DNA from: Bacteroidota bacterium
GTDB lineage: Bacteria; Bacteroidota; Ignavibacteria; SZUA-365; JAADGX01
DNA length: 5,592 nt
Direction of reading: 5' to 3'
Assembly: GCA_027021285.1 (NCBI GenBank)
Contig: JALUUP010000506.1
Coordinates: 1-5,592 of the forward strand
Under the pieces are notes generated by a model. That model was given only the letters and a program-made list of their open reading frames with translations. It was not told where the DNA came from and searched no databases. Positions 1-5,592 of the stretch are shown piece after piece. The position numbers were made by a program, and so were the translations under genes. Every line of letters starts with the position of its first letter. The stretch's first letter is position 1.

Positions 1-1
1 C

Positions 2-847
2 GTGCCTGTACTGCCCGGCGAGAATGTCCTCGAAGCCGTTGCGTACAATGCCGCCCGCGTACGCAGCGATCCCGTGACCATCCAGTTCAACGTGGAATCT
101 GACGCGGCTCCGCAGCCGGATTTGTACGTTGTTTCAGTGGGAGTAAATTCGTACGGCGGCCAGTTCCCGGACTTGAAATTTCCCGAAAAGGATGCGCGTG
201 AAATCGGCGAGGTGTTTCGGGATCAGGAGCACGGAATGTACCGCCGCGTGCGCGTGACGACCCTGATGGGAGACAGCGCGGCTAAAACCAACATCCTTTC
301 CGCGTTGCGGGGTTTGTCGGGTATCCGGCCGGGTGACGTTCTCATCCTGTTTTTTTCAGGGCACGGATTGCGATACAGGACGGGGCGGGGCGACGTGGAA
401 TATTACTTCGGGGCTTCCGGTGTTACGCCGGAATCCTTGCCGGAGAAAGGGCTTTCGTGGAAATCCATCGCCGGTGCAATTCGCCACATCCAGGTAGGAC
501 GGGTGATTCTCCTTTTGGATGCCTGTCACAGTGGCGATATGCCCCTGGCGGCGACGAATGAAAAAATCGCTACGTCCATCGCAAGCGATATCGGCATTGT
601 GTTTTCTTCAAGTTCCGGTGCGGAATACTCGTTCGAAAAAGAGGAACTCGGGAACGGGATCTTTACCAAGGCGTTACTGGAAGGACTCAGGGGGAAAGCG
701 GACTATACTCAAGATCGACTGGTTGACTGGAATGAGATGCAACTTTACGTAACCTCGCGCGTGCAAGAACTTTCGGACAACATGCAACATCCTATGATCC
801 CACGTCTTGAACAATTCTCTAACTTCAACCTTGTGAGAATACCATGA
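2..847 (+). CDS. Caspase-like (C14/orthocaspase-type) peptidase, C-terminal part, 5' truncated
   Basis: The reading frame is open from the left edge, so the true start lies upstream; the GTG at position 2 is probably an internal Val. Residue numbers count from that codon. Residues 1-31 look like the end of an Ig-like or beta-sandwich domain (PGENVLEAVAYNAARVRSDP), a module often placed before caspase domains. The caspase-like domain starts near residue 40 with the beta-strand DLYVVSVGVNSY. It continues through FPEKDA (60-65), the catalytic His in SGHG (His121) and the catalytic Cys in DACHSG (Cys175), and ends with SSSSGAEYSFE and GNGIFTKALLEGLRGKAD. These are the hallmarks of bacterial orthocaspases, which cut proteins by a Cys/His dyad, often after basic residues. 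Both dyad residues are present, so activity is plausible. Its cellular location cannot be judged without the N-terminus. Its TGA overlaps the next gene's ATG (ATGA), implying translational coupling. Family assignment is firm; specificity and substrate are unknown. Confidence 0.93.
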   Translation: MPVLPGENVLEAVAYNAARVRSDPVTIQFNVESDAAPQPDLYVVSVGVNSYGGQFPDLKFPEKDAREIGEVFRDQEHGMYRRVRVTTLMGDSAAKTNILSALRGLSGIRPGDVLILFFSGHGLRYRTGRGDVEYYFGASGVTPESLPEKGLSWKSIAGAIRHIQVGRVILLLDACHSGDMPLAATNEKIATSIASDIGIVFSSSSGAEYSFEKEELGNGIFTKALLEGLRGKADYTQDRLVDWNEMQLYVTSRVQELSDNMQHPMIPRLEQFSNFNLVRIP

Positions 848-1881
848 ATCGACTGTTGATATCCAGTTTTCTTGCTTTTTTCCTTTCCTTGTCGATCGGA
901 TCGTTTCCAGGGAAGGCCTCTTCCGGCGACGCGCCGGTTGCGGTTGTAACGAACGTGAAAGGAACGGTGCGCATTCAAAAAGACACAATCACCAGCAGCG
1001 TCCACATTGGTACTGAACTCCACGTGGGGGTTGTTATCGAGGTGGAAAAGGGCTCGGTTTCACTGGTGTTCATGAATGGCGATTTTATCGAGCTCAAATC
1101 CGGGCAACGCCTGAAGATCGGTGATTCGGCAGAAAACAGCGTCTTTATTGAGGAGGATATTACTCGTGGTGTGGCAAAAGAAGAAGTGACCGTGCTGGGA
1201 AACGTAGTTGTTGATCGCGGCTCCGAGGTACAGCGGCTTGCTCAGCTCGCAGACGTGTATGGAATACGGGCCGCTGCCGAGGTGGTTTCGGTGTCGCCCC
1301 GTCTGACGATCAGCAGCAAGAGACCGGTTTTTTACTGGTTCGATTCCGACAGCTCAAATGCGGGTAAGAGCCGGCTTTATCTCCTGGTGTTGAAAAACGA
1401 GAAGGGCGACGTTGTTCTTCGCAGGCGGATTTCCGGTAAGGTGTACCGCGTGAACAGATACGTGTTTCCGGCCCGTTTACCTGGTTTTGAAACCGATCCC
1501 GGCGTTCGATATTCATGGGGGGTCTTTCCATATTCGCGCCATTTCAAGCTTGAAAGGGCAATGCCTGCGGCGTTCGTTTACGCCGATTCGTTAGGCATGG
1601 CTGAAGCACGCCAACACATCGCCAGGTTACGCGCTTTCCTCAAGAAGAAAATAATCGATCAAACGACGTTTCACTTACTGGCCTCGTTTTATTACACCGA
1701 TGAGCGTATCAGGTTATTCAGCGACGCATTCCCTCACCTCATGTACGTATTCAAGAACCACAGGGAGCTTCCGTACCCGGCTGAACAACTCGCCCTTCTC
1801 TGCAAGAAATTCGGCAATTCTACTTCCCAATTAACCAAGTTTTTCGTCAACCAGGCATACAGGACCCGGGCCGGGTTATAA
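844..1881 (+). CDS. Exported FecR-like domain protein with C-terminal DUF928-like region
   Basis: This 345-residue protein begins with a Sec-type signal peptide: Lys/Arg-poor n-region MNR, hydrophobic core about residues 4-19, and likely cleavage after Gly19 or Ala25. Residues about 31-100 fit the FecR pattern: VAVVTNVKGTVRI, then repeated short beta-strands, MNGDFIELKSGQRLKIGD, a fold seen in periplasmic sensory or scaffold proteins. There is no FecR N-terminal anti-sigma region and no transmembrane helix beyond the signal, so this is not a classical anti-sigma regulator. Residues about 150-240 (SPRLTISSKRPVFYW, then YSW at 223-225) resemble the beta-sandwich of DUF928 proteins, which in cyanobacteria often accompany exported CHAT proteins; this is a pattern-level match only. 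Residues about 246-345 look mainly helical. Its start overlaps the caspase stop by 4 bases and no strong Shine-Dalgarno precedes it, so coupling is likely. Function is unknown; a periplasmic partner of the neighbouring proteases is an inference. Confidence 0.88.
   Translation: MNRLLISSFLAFFLSLSIGSFPGKASSGDAPVAVVTNVKGTVRIQKDTITSSVHIGTELHVGVVIEVEKGSVSLVFMNGDFIELKSGQRLKIGDSAENSVFIEEDITRGVAKEEVTVLGNVVVDRGSEVQRLAQLADVYGIRAAAEVVSVSPRLTISSKRPVFYWFDSDSSNAGKSRLYLLVLKNEKGDVVLRRRISGKVYRVNRYVFPARLPGFETDPGVRYSWGVFPYSRHFKLERAMPAAFVYADSLGMAEARQHIARLRAFLKKKIIDQTTFHLLASFYYTDERIRLFSDAFPHLMYVFKNHRELPYPAEQLALLCKKFGNSTSQLTKFFVNQAYRTRAGL
1864..1876 (+). other. GC-rich inverted repeat just before the TPR-CHAT start
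   Basis: ACCCGGGCCGGGT can fold as ACCC/GGGT with a 5-base loop. It covers the last codons of the FecR-like gene and ends 8 bases before the ATG at 1885. No convincing Shine-Dalgarno lies between the repeat and that ATG, so TPR-CHAT translation probably depends on ribosomes finishing the upstream gene (TAA, two bases, then ATG). A four-pair stem this short could be chance. Confidence 0.25.
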
Positions 1882-1884
1882 CTT

Positions 1885-4284
1885 ATGAGGCGATGTGCCG
1901 TTGCCGCTCTCCTGTTGCTGTTGTTTGGATGCTCCTCGCGAGTGCCGGTCCAACGGTCGGCGCTCCAGGCAGGGATACTGTACTTTGAACAAGGAAAATA
2001 CGAGAAAGCTCAGGATACGTTTGAAGCCATCCTGACCGAGGCGAAAAAGGAGCGCAACATACTTAAAACCACTGTTGCGTTGAAGTGGCTCGGTTCGATC
2101 AAGAACCAGACAGGGTTGTATGACGAGGCGCTGGCATTGTACGAGCAGGCGCGCGAGCTACTCGACGACGCGCTGGCGGTTACGACGCAGTTATCCCGTG
2201 AACAGCGTCTCCAGGCTTCCAAGGAACGCGCGAACATCCTGAACAATATCGCCGTTGTGTATATCAAGCAGGGAAGATATGGACAGGCGATCGCAATGCA
2301 CAGGGAAGTCCTCGCTCAGGACGAGAGCGCCGGAGATATCGATGCGATGGTGATTTCTCTGAACAATCTCGGGGTGACGTACAACAGGTATGCTATAGCG
2401 GCGGATGCGGAGGGTGACAGGAACGCTTTGCGAAAGCGGTTGGATACGGCAAGAATGTATTTCGTACGATCACTGAATTTGAAAGCAACGCCGGACGCCT
2501 ACCTTAACTATGGCAACACGCGCGCTTTCCAAGGTGATAAGGACAGTGCCGTCGTGCTGTTCACACAGGCGCGGAAGATGTACCACCAGCGAGGATGGCT
2601 TGTTCAGGAAGCGAAATGCTTGGGAAATATCGGTTTCCTGTTGCGCGAGTTGGGCCGTGATGCGGAGGCCGTAACGGCGCTGAAACAGGCGGTGGAAATC
2701 GTCGAAGAGCTTCGGGGCAACCTTTCCTCGATCGACGTCAGGACGAGTTTCGTGTCGGACAAGTATTACCTCTATGAGAACTTGATCGGGTTGCTGGTAA
2801 AAGAAGGCAGAATCGAACAGGCGTTCGTGACGGTGGAGCGGGCGAAAGCGCGTTCCTTCCTTGACATGCTGGGCAACAGGACCGTGGGAGAAGGGAAGAA
2901 ACGGGATGCGAAGACAACTTCCCTGGTTGCCCGTGAGCGCGCATTGGAGAGGAGAATCGGCAACGTCGTGCGGCAGCCCGATAGCGCCGCCGTTCTCGTC
3001 GATCTTATCGCCCGACACAAAGCGGTTTTGTCGGAATTAACAAGGCTCGACCCGGAGTACGCCAGCCTCAAGAGCGTCGAACCCCTGACGGTTCGCGCGT
3101 TGCAAAAAATCCTATCGGATTCCACGGCGCTGGTTGAGTACTATCTCGGGGATTGGGATTCTTACGTATTCGTCATCCGGAAAGATACGATTGTCGCCGC
3201 CCGGCTGGAAATTGGATCGAAAAAAGAGCTGGAACGTAAAGTCGAGCAATTCCGCCGCTTGCTTTATTCCGATTTCCCCCGCAGGAAACTGCGCTTCATT
3301 CGCAAAGCGAGACTTTCGGACGGCATGTCGATGAAGGAAGCACTGCAAGCATGGTACGCGAAAATCACACCTGCCGCATGGCAATACCAGTGTGTCCAGC
3401 TCTATGCCATGCTTCTGGCGCCGGTACAACAGCGGATCACGGGCGCAAAGGAATTGTACATCGTGCCGCATGGTATTCTCCATCATTTGCCGTTCCAGGC
3501 GCTTGTAGCGCCGCTCGATCTCGATCATCGAAGGAATGTCCACATCCGCCGACCGCGTTTTCTGGTCGAGGATTACATGATATCCTACCTCCCGTCCGCG
3601 AGTATTTTGCAATTTGTATCCACCGGTCGCTTCCGGGAATTAACCTCCGCGCTTATCGTCGGTGATCCTCTCTACGCGGATCCGAAGTATCGGAAACGAC
3701 CACTGGAAGGGGCCTTGAGAGAATCCGATTCCGTTTCCGTGTTCTTTCCGAAGAAAGTATTGCTTAAACGCGAACAGGCGGAGGAATCGGTAGTAAAAGA
3801 TGCTATTCACACTCCATCAGTCGTCCATTTGGCAACCCACGGAGAACTCAATGTCCGGAATCCGCTGCAGTCCCGGATCTTGCTTGCAGCGAAGAATCCA
3901 ACCCCTCCGAACGAGGGAAACCTCACCGTGGCGGAAGTTTTCAATCTTTCTATCCGGGCCGGATTGGTGACACTGTCCGCGTGCCAGACGGCGGAAGTCT
4001 CCGGCAAAAAGGGAGGGTTTACTCCCGGCGACGACCTGATCGGGCTGTCGCGTTCCTTCCTCTATGCCGGTACGCTCGATGTTCTCGCTTCTCTGTGGTA
4101 CGTGGACGACAGGGCAACGTTAGAGTTCATGAAGCGGTTTTACTACCACCTGGTGGTTCATCATCGCTCGAAAGCAGGTGCCGCGCGTCTTGCAGCACTC
4201 GATCTCATGAATAATCCGGTCGAGCCAGATTGGAAATTTCCCTATTACTGGGCGGCCTTCATCCTGATTGGCTCCATGTATTGA
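1885..4284 (+). CDS. TPR-CHAT domain lipoprotein
   Basis: This 799-residue protein has a lipoprotein signal: MRR, a Leu-rich core, and a lipobox LFGC with Cys16 as lipidation site (Phe at -2 is slightly unusual). Ser at +2 suggests outer-membrane sorting if E. coli rules apply. Residues about 28-278 hold five or six TPR-like helix pairs, for example LYFEQGKYEKA, LNNIAVVYIKQGRYGQAI, YLNYGNTRAFQGDKDSA and LGNIGFLLRELGRDAEA; the fourth carries an insertion. The linker has the usual pre-CHAT ARSFLDMLG stretch. The CHAT region (about 413-799) includes YIVPHGILHHLPFQALV (525-541), the His in HLATHGE (His652), the Cys in LSACQTAE (Cys700), then a GLSRSFLYAG segment, ASLWYVDD and a terminal YYWAAFILIG. 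All expected CHAT landmarks are present and the C-terminus is complete. CHAT is a caspase-related clan CD cysteine protease fold; TPRs usually bind a partner or substrate. The ATG is 3 bases after the FecR-like stop. Activity outside the cytoplasm is inferred from the signal. No frameshift is seen. Confidence 0.95.
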   Translation: MRRCAVAALLLLLFGCSSRVPVQRSALQAGILYFEQGKYEKAQDTFEAILTEAKKERNILKTTVALKWLGSIKNQTGLYDEALALYEQARELLDDALAVTTQLSREQRLQASKERANILNNIAVVYIKQGRYGQAIAMHREVLAQDESAGDIDAMVISLNNLGVTYNRYAIAADAEGDRNALRKRLDTARMYFVRSLNLKATPDAYLNYGNTRAFQGDKDSAVVLFTQARKMYHQRGWLVQEAKCLGNIGFLLRELGRDAEAVTALKQAVEIVEELRGNLSSIDVRTSFVSDKYYLYENLIGLLVKEGRIEQAFVTVERAKARSFLDMLGNRTVGEGKKRDAKTTSLVARERALERRIGNVVRQPDSAAVLVDLIARHKAVLSELTRLDPEYASLKSVEPLTVRALQKILSDSTALVEYYLGDWDSYVFVIRKDTIVAARLEIGSKKELERKVEQFRRLLYSDFPRRKLRFIRKARLSDGMSMKEALQAWYAKITPAAWQYQCVQLYAMLLAPVQQRITGAKELYIVPHGILHHLPFQALVAPLDLDHRRNVHIRRPRFLVEDYMISYLPSASILQFVSTGRFRELTSALIVGDPLYADPKYRKRPLEGALRESDSVSVFFPKKVLLKREQAEESVVKDAIHTPSVVHLATHGELNVRNPLQSRILLAAKNPTPPNEGNLTVAEVFNLSIRAGLVTLSACQTAEVSGKKGGFTPGDDLIGLSRSFLYAGTLDVLASLWYVDDRATLEFMKRFYYHLVVHHRSKAGAARLAALDLMNNPVEPDWKFPYYWAAFILIGSMY

Positions 4285-4306
4285 AAGGAACCTCGAGTGA
4301 CGCATC

Positions 4307-4315
4307 TGGTATTAT
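4307..4315 (+). promoter_or_regulatory. Possible extended -10 promoter element upstream of the secreted-protein gene
   Basis: TGGTATTAT matches the extended -10 pattern TGnTATAAT with one mismatch and lies about 35 bases before the ATG at 4350. The only -35-like hexamer is TTGAAA at 4281-4286, 23 bases away, which is too far for a standard spacer. The element sits inside a 5-base inverted repeat (CGCAT 4301-4305, ATGCG 4314-4318). If used, it would let genes 4 and 5 be expressed apart from the protease genes. Promoter rules in the likely host group are uncertain, so this is weak. Confidence 0.22.
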
Positions 4316-4336
4316 GCGATGTTCTGTTTAACAACA

Positions 4337-4342
4337 AGGGAG
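4337..4342 (+). promoter_or_regulatory. Shine-Dalgarno for the small secreted-protein gene
   Basis: AGGGAG lies 7 bases before the ATG at 4350. It is the clearest ribosome binding site of the window and decides this start. Unlike genes 2, 3 and 5, gene 4 can therefore start translation without coupling to its upstream neighbour. Confidence 0.75.
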
Positions 4343-4349
4343 AGCAAAG

Positions 4350-5021
4350 ATGGCGACGACAATACGGATTCTTTTCGTGGTGTTATTGGTTTTCAGTAGC
4401 AGCCTGTGGGGGCAGCAGAAAGAAAAGGCGTCCAAGCTTGGCACACCCGTCTTTCCCAAGTTGCGGTACGTCAATCTCAGCGAGGAGCTGAAGCTGGAGC
4501 ACGATATCCTGTCGGGATTGGGAGCGACCGTGGATTATGCGCGGCGAGACGCGGATGCCGCCACTGTTGCGGGTCAGGCGGTTCTTCTCGCGTACGTCGA
4601 ACAGCTTGCAGGAACGAAAGCTACATCCATGACATCGATCCGCTTGCTCAAAGAAGCGGCACGAATCGCCGAGGAACAGCAAAACCAGGAAGCGCTGAGG
4701 GCAATCGAGCTTGCCGCGGAACGAATCGAAGGGGCCGCGACAGTCGTGGCCGGTCTTCGGGAAAAGCTCGATCTTCTCGCCCACACACGGGGTGCCGGCG
4801 AGTTCATTGCCTACGTAAAAATCGAGAATAAAACAGGGCGAACGCTGGATATTTACATCGACGGGAATTACATGGGATACCTCTACGCAGGGGAAACGAG
4901 CGTCTATAGCTCGCATAACGGAACAACCAACGCACGCGTCTTTGACATCATGGGCAACACGGTGAAAGAAGTGTTTTTCCTTCAGCCTGAGCAGACTTTT
5001 ACATGGGTGATCACACCCTGA
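4350..5021 (+). CDS. Small secreted protein of unknown function, helical middle and C-terminal beta domain
   Basis: I do not recognise this 223-residue protein. It has a clear signal peptide (MATTIR, hydrophobic core ILFVVLLVF) with likely cleavage after Gly21, leaving a mature end of QQKEKA. There is no lipobox. Residues about 45-146 are Ala/Glu/Arg-rich and look strongly helical (for example LLKEAARIAEEQQNQEALRA), perhaps a helical bundle or coiled coil. From about residue 152 the composition changes to alternating beta-strands: FIAYVKIENKTG, LDIYIDGNYMGYLYAGE, ARVFDIMGN, ending QTFTWVITP. This C-terminal part resembles small periplasmic beta-sandwich modules of the PEGA type (strand, DG turn, G-x-L-x-x-GE), but is not a clear PEGA match. 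It follows the TPR-CHAT gene by 65 bases with its own Shine-Dalgarno. A role as a partner, substrate or binding protein of the protease system is possible only by context. Confidence 0.85.
   Translation: MATTIRILFVVLLVFSSSLWGQQKEKASKLGTPVFPKLRYVNLSEELKLEHDILSGLGATVDYARRDADAATVAGQAVLLAYVEQLAGTKATSMTSIRLLKEAARIAEEQQNQEALRAIELAAERIEGAATVVAGLREKLDLLAHTRGAGEFIAYVKIENKTGRTLDIYIDGNYMGYLYAGETSVYSSHNGTTNARVFDIMGNTVKEVFFLQPEQTFTWVITP
5005..5018 (+). other. Perfect GC-rich hairpin before folC, overlapping a possible Shine-Dalgarno
   Basis: GGGTG (5005-5009), loop ATCA, CACCC (5014-5018) form a perfect 5-pair stem in the last codons of gene 4, ending 5 bases before the folC ATG. The 5' arm and loop contain GGTGATC (5006-5012), which is complementary to the 3' end of typical 16S rRNA. 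A folded stem would mask it, and ribosomes translating the end of gene 4 would open it, giving coupling. There is no T-run, so it is not a typical intrinsic terminator. Confidence 0.35.
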
Positions 5022-5023
5022 AT

Positions 5024-5592
5024 ATGACAAGAACGGCGAGAAGCGACGAGTACCGGATGGCGCTCGATTTTCTCTATGGCTTGCAAATGTTTGGAATCAA
5101 ACTTGGCCTTGAGAATATCCGTTCATTGTGCCGATTCCTCGACAGTCCACACGAGGCATATCCTGTGATACATGTGGCGGGTACGAATGGTAAGGGATCG
5201 ACGGCGGCGATGATTGCTTCGATTCTCATGTCGGCCGGTATGCGTGTTGGTCTCTATGTTTCGCCGCACCTCGTCGATTATACCGAGAGGATTTCCGTGA
5301 ACGGTGTTTCGATAGGACGGGAGGATGTCGTGGATTTTGTGAAGCGCGCCCGTTCTGAAATCGAACGTCTCCGCGCAACATTCTTTGAAGCTACGACCGC
5401 CCTGGCCTTTCAGCATTTCGCGGATAAAGGCGTTGACGCAGCAGTGGTGGAAACGGGGATGGGCGGGAGACTCGATGCCACGAACATTGTCGAGCCGCAA
5501 CTGGCGGTCATCACCGGTATCGCAACCGATCACACGGAGTACCTGGGCGTTTCCCTACGTGAAATTGCGTTTGAGAAAGCAGGCATCGTAAA
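5024..5592 (+). CDS. folC: Bifunctional folylpolyglutamate synthase/dihydrofolate synthase, N-terminal part, 3' truncated
   Basis: FolC adds glutamate to dihydropteroate and folates using ATP, in the cytoplasm. The first 189 codons are present and the frame runs off the right edge; the full protein is usually about 420-440 residues. It starts MTRTARSDEYRMALDFLYGL. Key landmarks are all present: FGIKLGLENI, the P-loop AGTNGKGS (GTNGKGS at 53-59, Lys57), SPHL (80-83) followed by ERISVNG (88-94), FFEATTALAF (120-129), the Mur-ligase-family motif VETGMGGRLDATN (142-154) and ITGIATDHTEYLG near the end. The ATG at 5024 is 2 bases after the gene 4 stop. Met12 (ATG at 5057) is an alternative start, but residues 9-20 align with the usual FolC N-terminus, favouring 5024. 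No canonical Shine-Dalgarno is close; coupling to gene 4 or a distant GGTGATC is likely. An ordinary housekeeping gene with no visible damage. Confidence 0.95.
   Translation, partial: MTRTARSDEYRMALDFLYGLQMFGIKLGLENIRSLCRFLDSPHEAYPVIHVAGTNGKGSTAAMIASILMSAGMRVGLYVSPHLVDYTERISVNGVSIGREDVVDFVKRARSEIERLRATFFEATTALAFQHFADKGVDAAVVETGMGGRLDATNIVEPQLAVITGIATDHTEYLGVSLREIAFEKAGIV

Noticed and set aside
844..1881. FecR-like gene as an anti-sigma regulator of iron uptake
   Set aside because: No FecI-type sigma factor or TonB receptor is present in the window, and the protein has only a signal peptide with no cytoplasmic anti-sigma domain.
2470..3018. 182-codon minus-strand frame inside the TPR-CHAT gene
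   Set aside because: It lies wholly within a confidently assigned TPR-CHAT coding region and its translation matches no family.
1885..4284. TPR-CHAT as part of a type III-E CRISPR (Craspase) system
   Set aside because: No repeats, Cas genes or gRAMP/Cas7-11 fragments are visible, and this CHAT protein carries a lipoprotein export signal.
4301..4318. CGCAT/ATGCG inverted repeat as a terminator after the TPR-CHAT gene
   Set aside because: The stem is only 5 pairs with an 8-base loop and no T-run follows, so it does not support an intrinsic terminator.
4297..4491. 64-codon GTG-initiated frame with an SD-like AAGGA, overlapping gene 4
   Set aside because: Its product is Trp/Arg/Ser-rich with no domain logic, and most of it lies over the well-supported signal-peptide gene in another frame. 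Not called as a gene; the start site is kept only as a low-interest observation.
4383..5030. 215-codon open frame on the minus strand covering nearly all of gene 4
   Set aside because: The + strand gene has a signal peptide, a good Shine-Dalgarno and coherent domains; the antisense product is Cys/His/Arg-rich with no recognisable domain, typical of a shadow frame.
5385..5592. 68-codon frame on the + strand near the right edge
   Set aside because: It lies within folC in a different frame; folC carries clear family motifs through this region.

Overview
The window is a compact bacterial stretch with every supported gene on the + strand and almost no non-coding DNA. Two features indicate a diderm (Gram-negative-type) bacterium: a lipoprotein signal with a Ser after the lipid-accepting Cys, and two further Sec-type signal peptides. 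GC content looks slightly above half by eye. The FolC N-terminus (FGIKLGLENI) and a predicted mature N-terminus beginning with Gln recall the Bacteroidota/Chlorobi/Ignavibacteria (FCB) group. That is an impression from sequence style, not a phylogenetic result.

Layout: (1) 2-847, the C-terminal part of a caspase-like (clan CD, C14/orthocaspase type) protein, truncated at the left edge, with an intact His/Cys dyad. (2) 844-1881, an exported protein with an N-terminal FecR-like domain and a second beta-rich domain resembling DUF928. It overlaps the caspase gene by 4 bases (ATGA). (3) 1885-4284, a TPR-CHAT protein with a lipoprotein signal and an intact CHAT His/Cys pair, 3 bases after gene 2. 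(4) 4350-5021, an unrecognised small secreted protein with an Ala-rich helical middle and a C-terminal beta domain, after a 65-base gap with a good Shine-Dalgarno. (5) 5024-5592, the N-terminal 189 codons of folC, truncated at the right edge, 2 bases after gene 4.

Genes 1-3 are packed tightly enough to be one translationally coupled unit, and gene 4 may belong to it. The unit joins two different clan CD protease folds, a C14-type caspase homologue and a CHAT domain, with an exported FecR/DUF928-like protein. At least the CHAT partner is predicted to be membrane-anchored outside the cytoplasm. I infer a cell-envelope protease or scaffold system of unknown purpose. No CRISPR, Cas7-11/gRAMP, transposase, toxin-antitoxin pair, tRNA or rRNA was seen. 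folC is an ordinary folate-metabolism gene and probably marks the chromosomal flank of the cassette.
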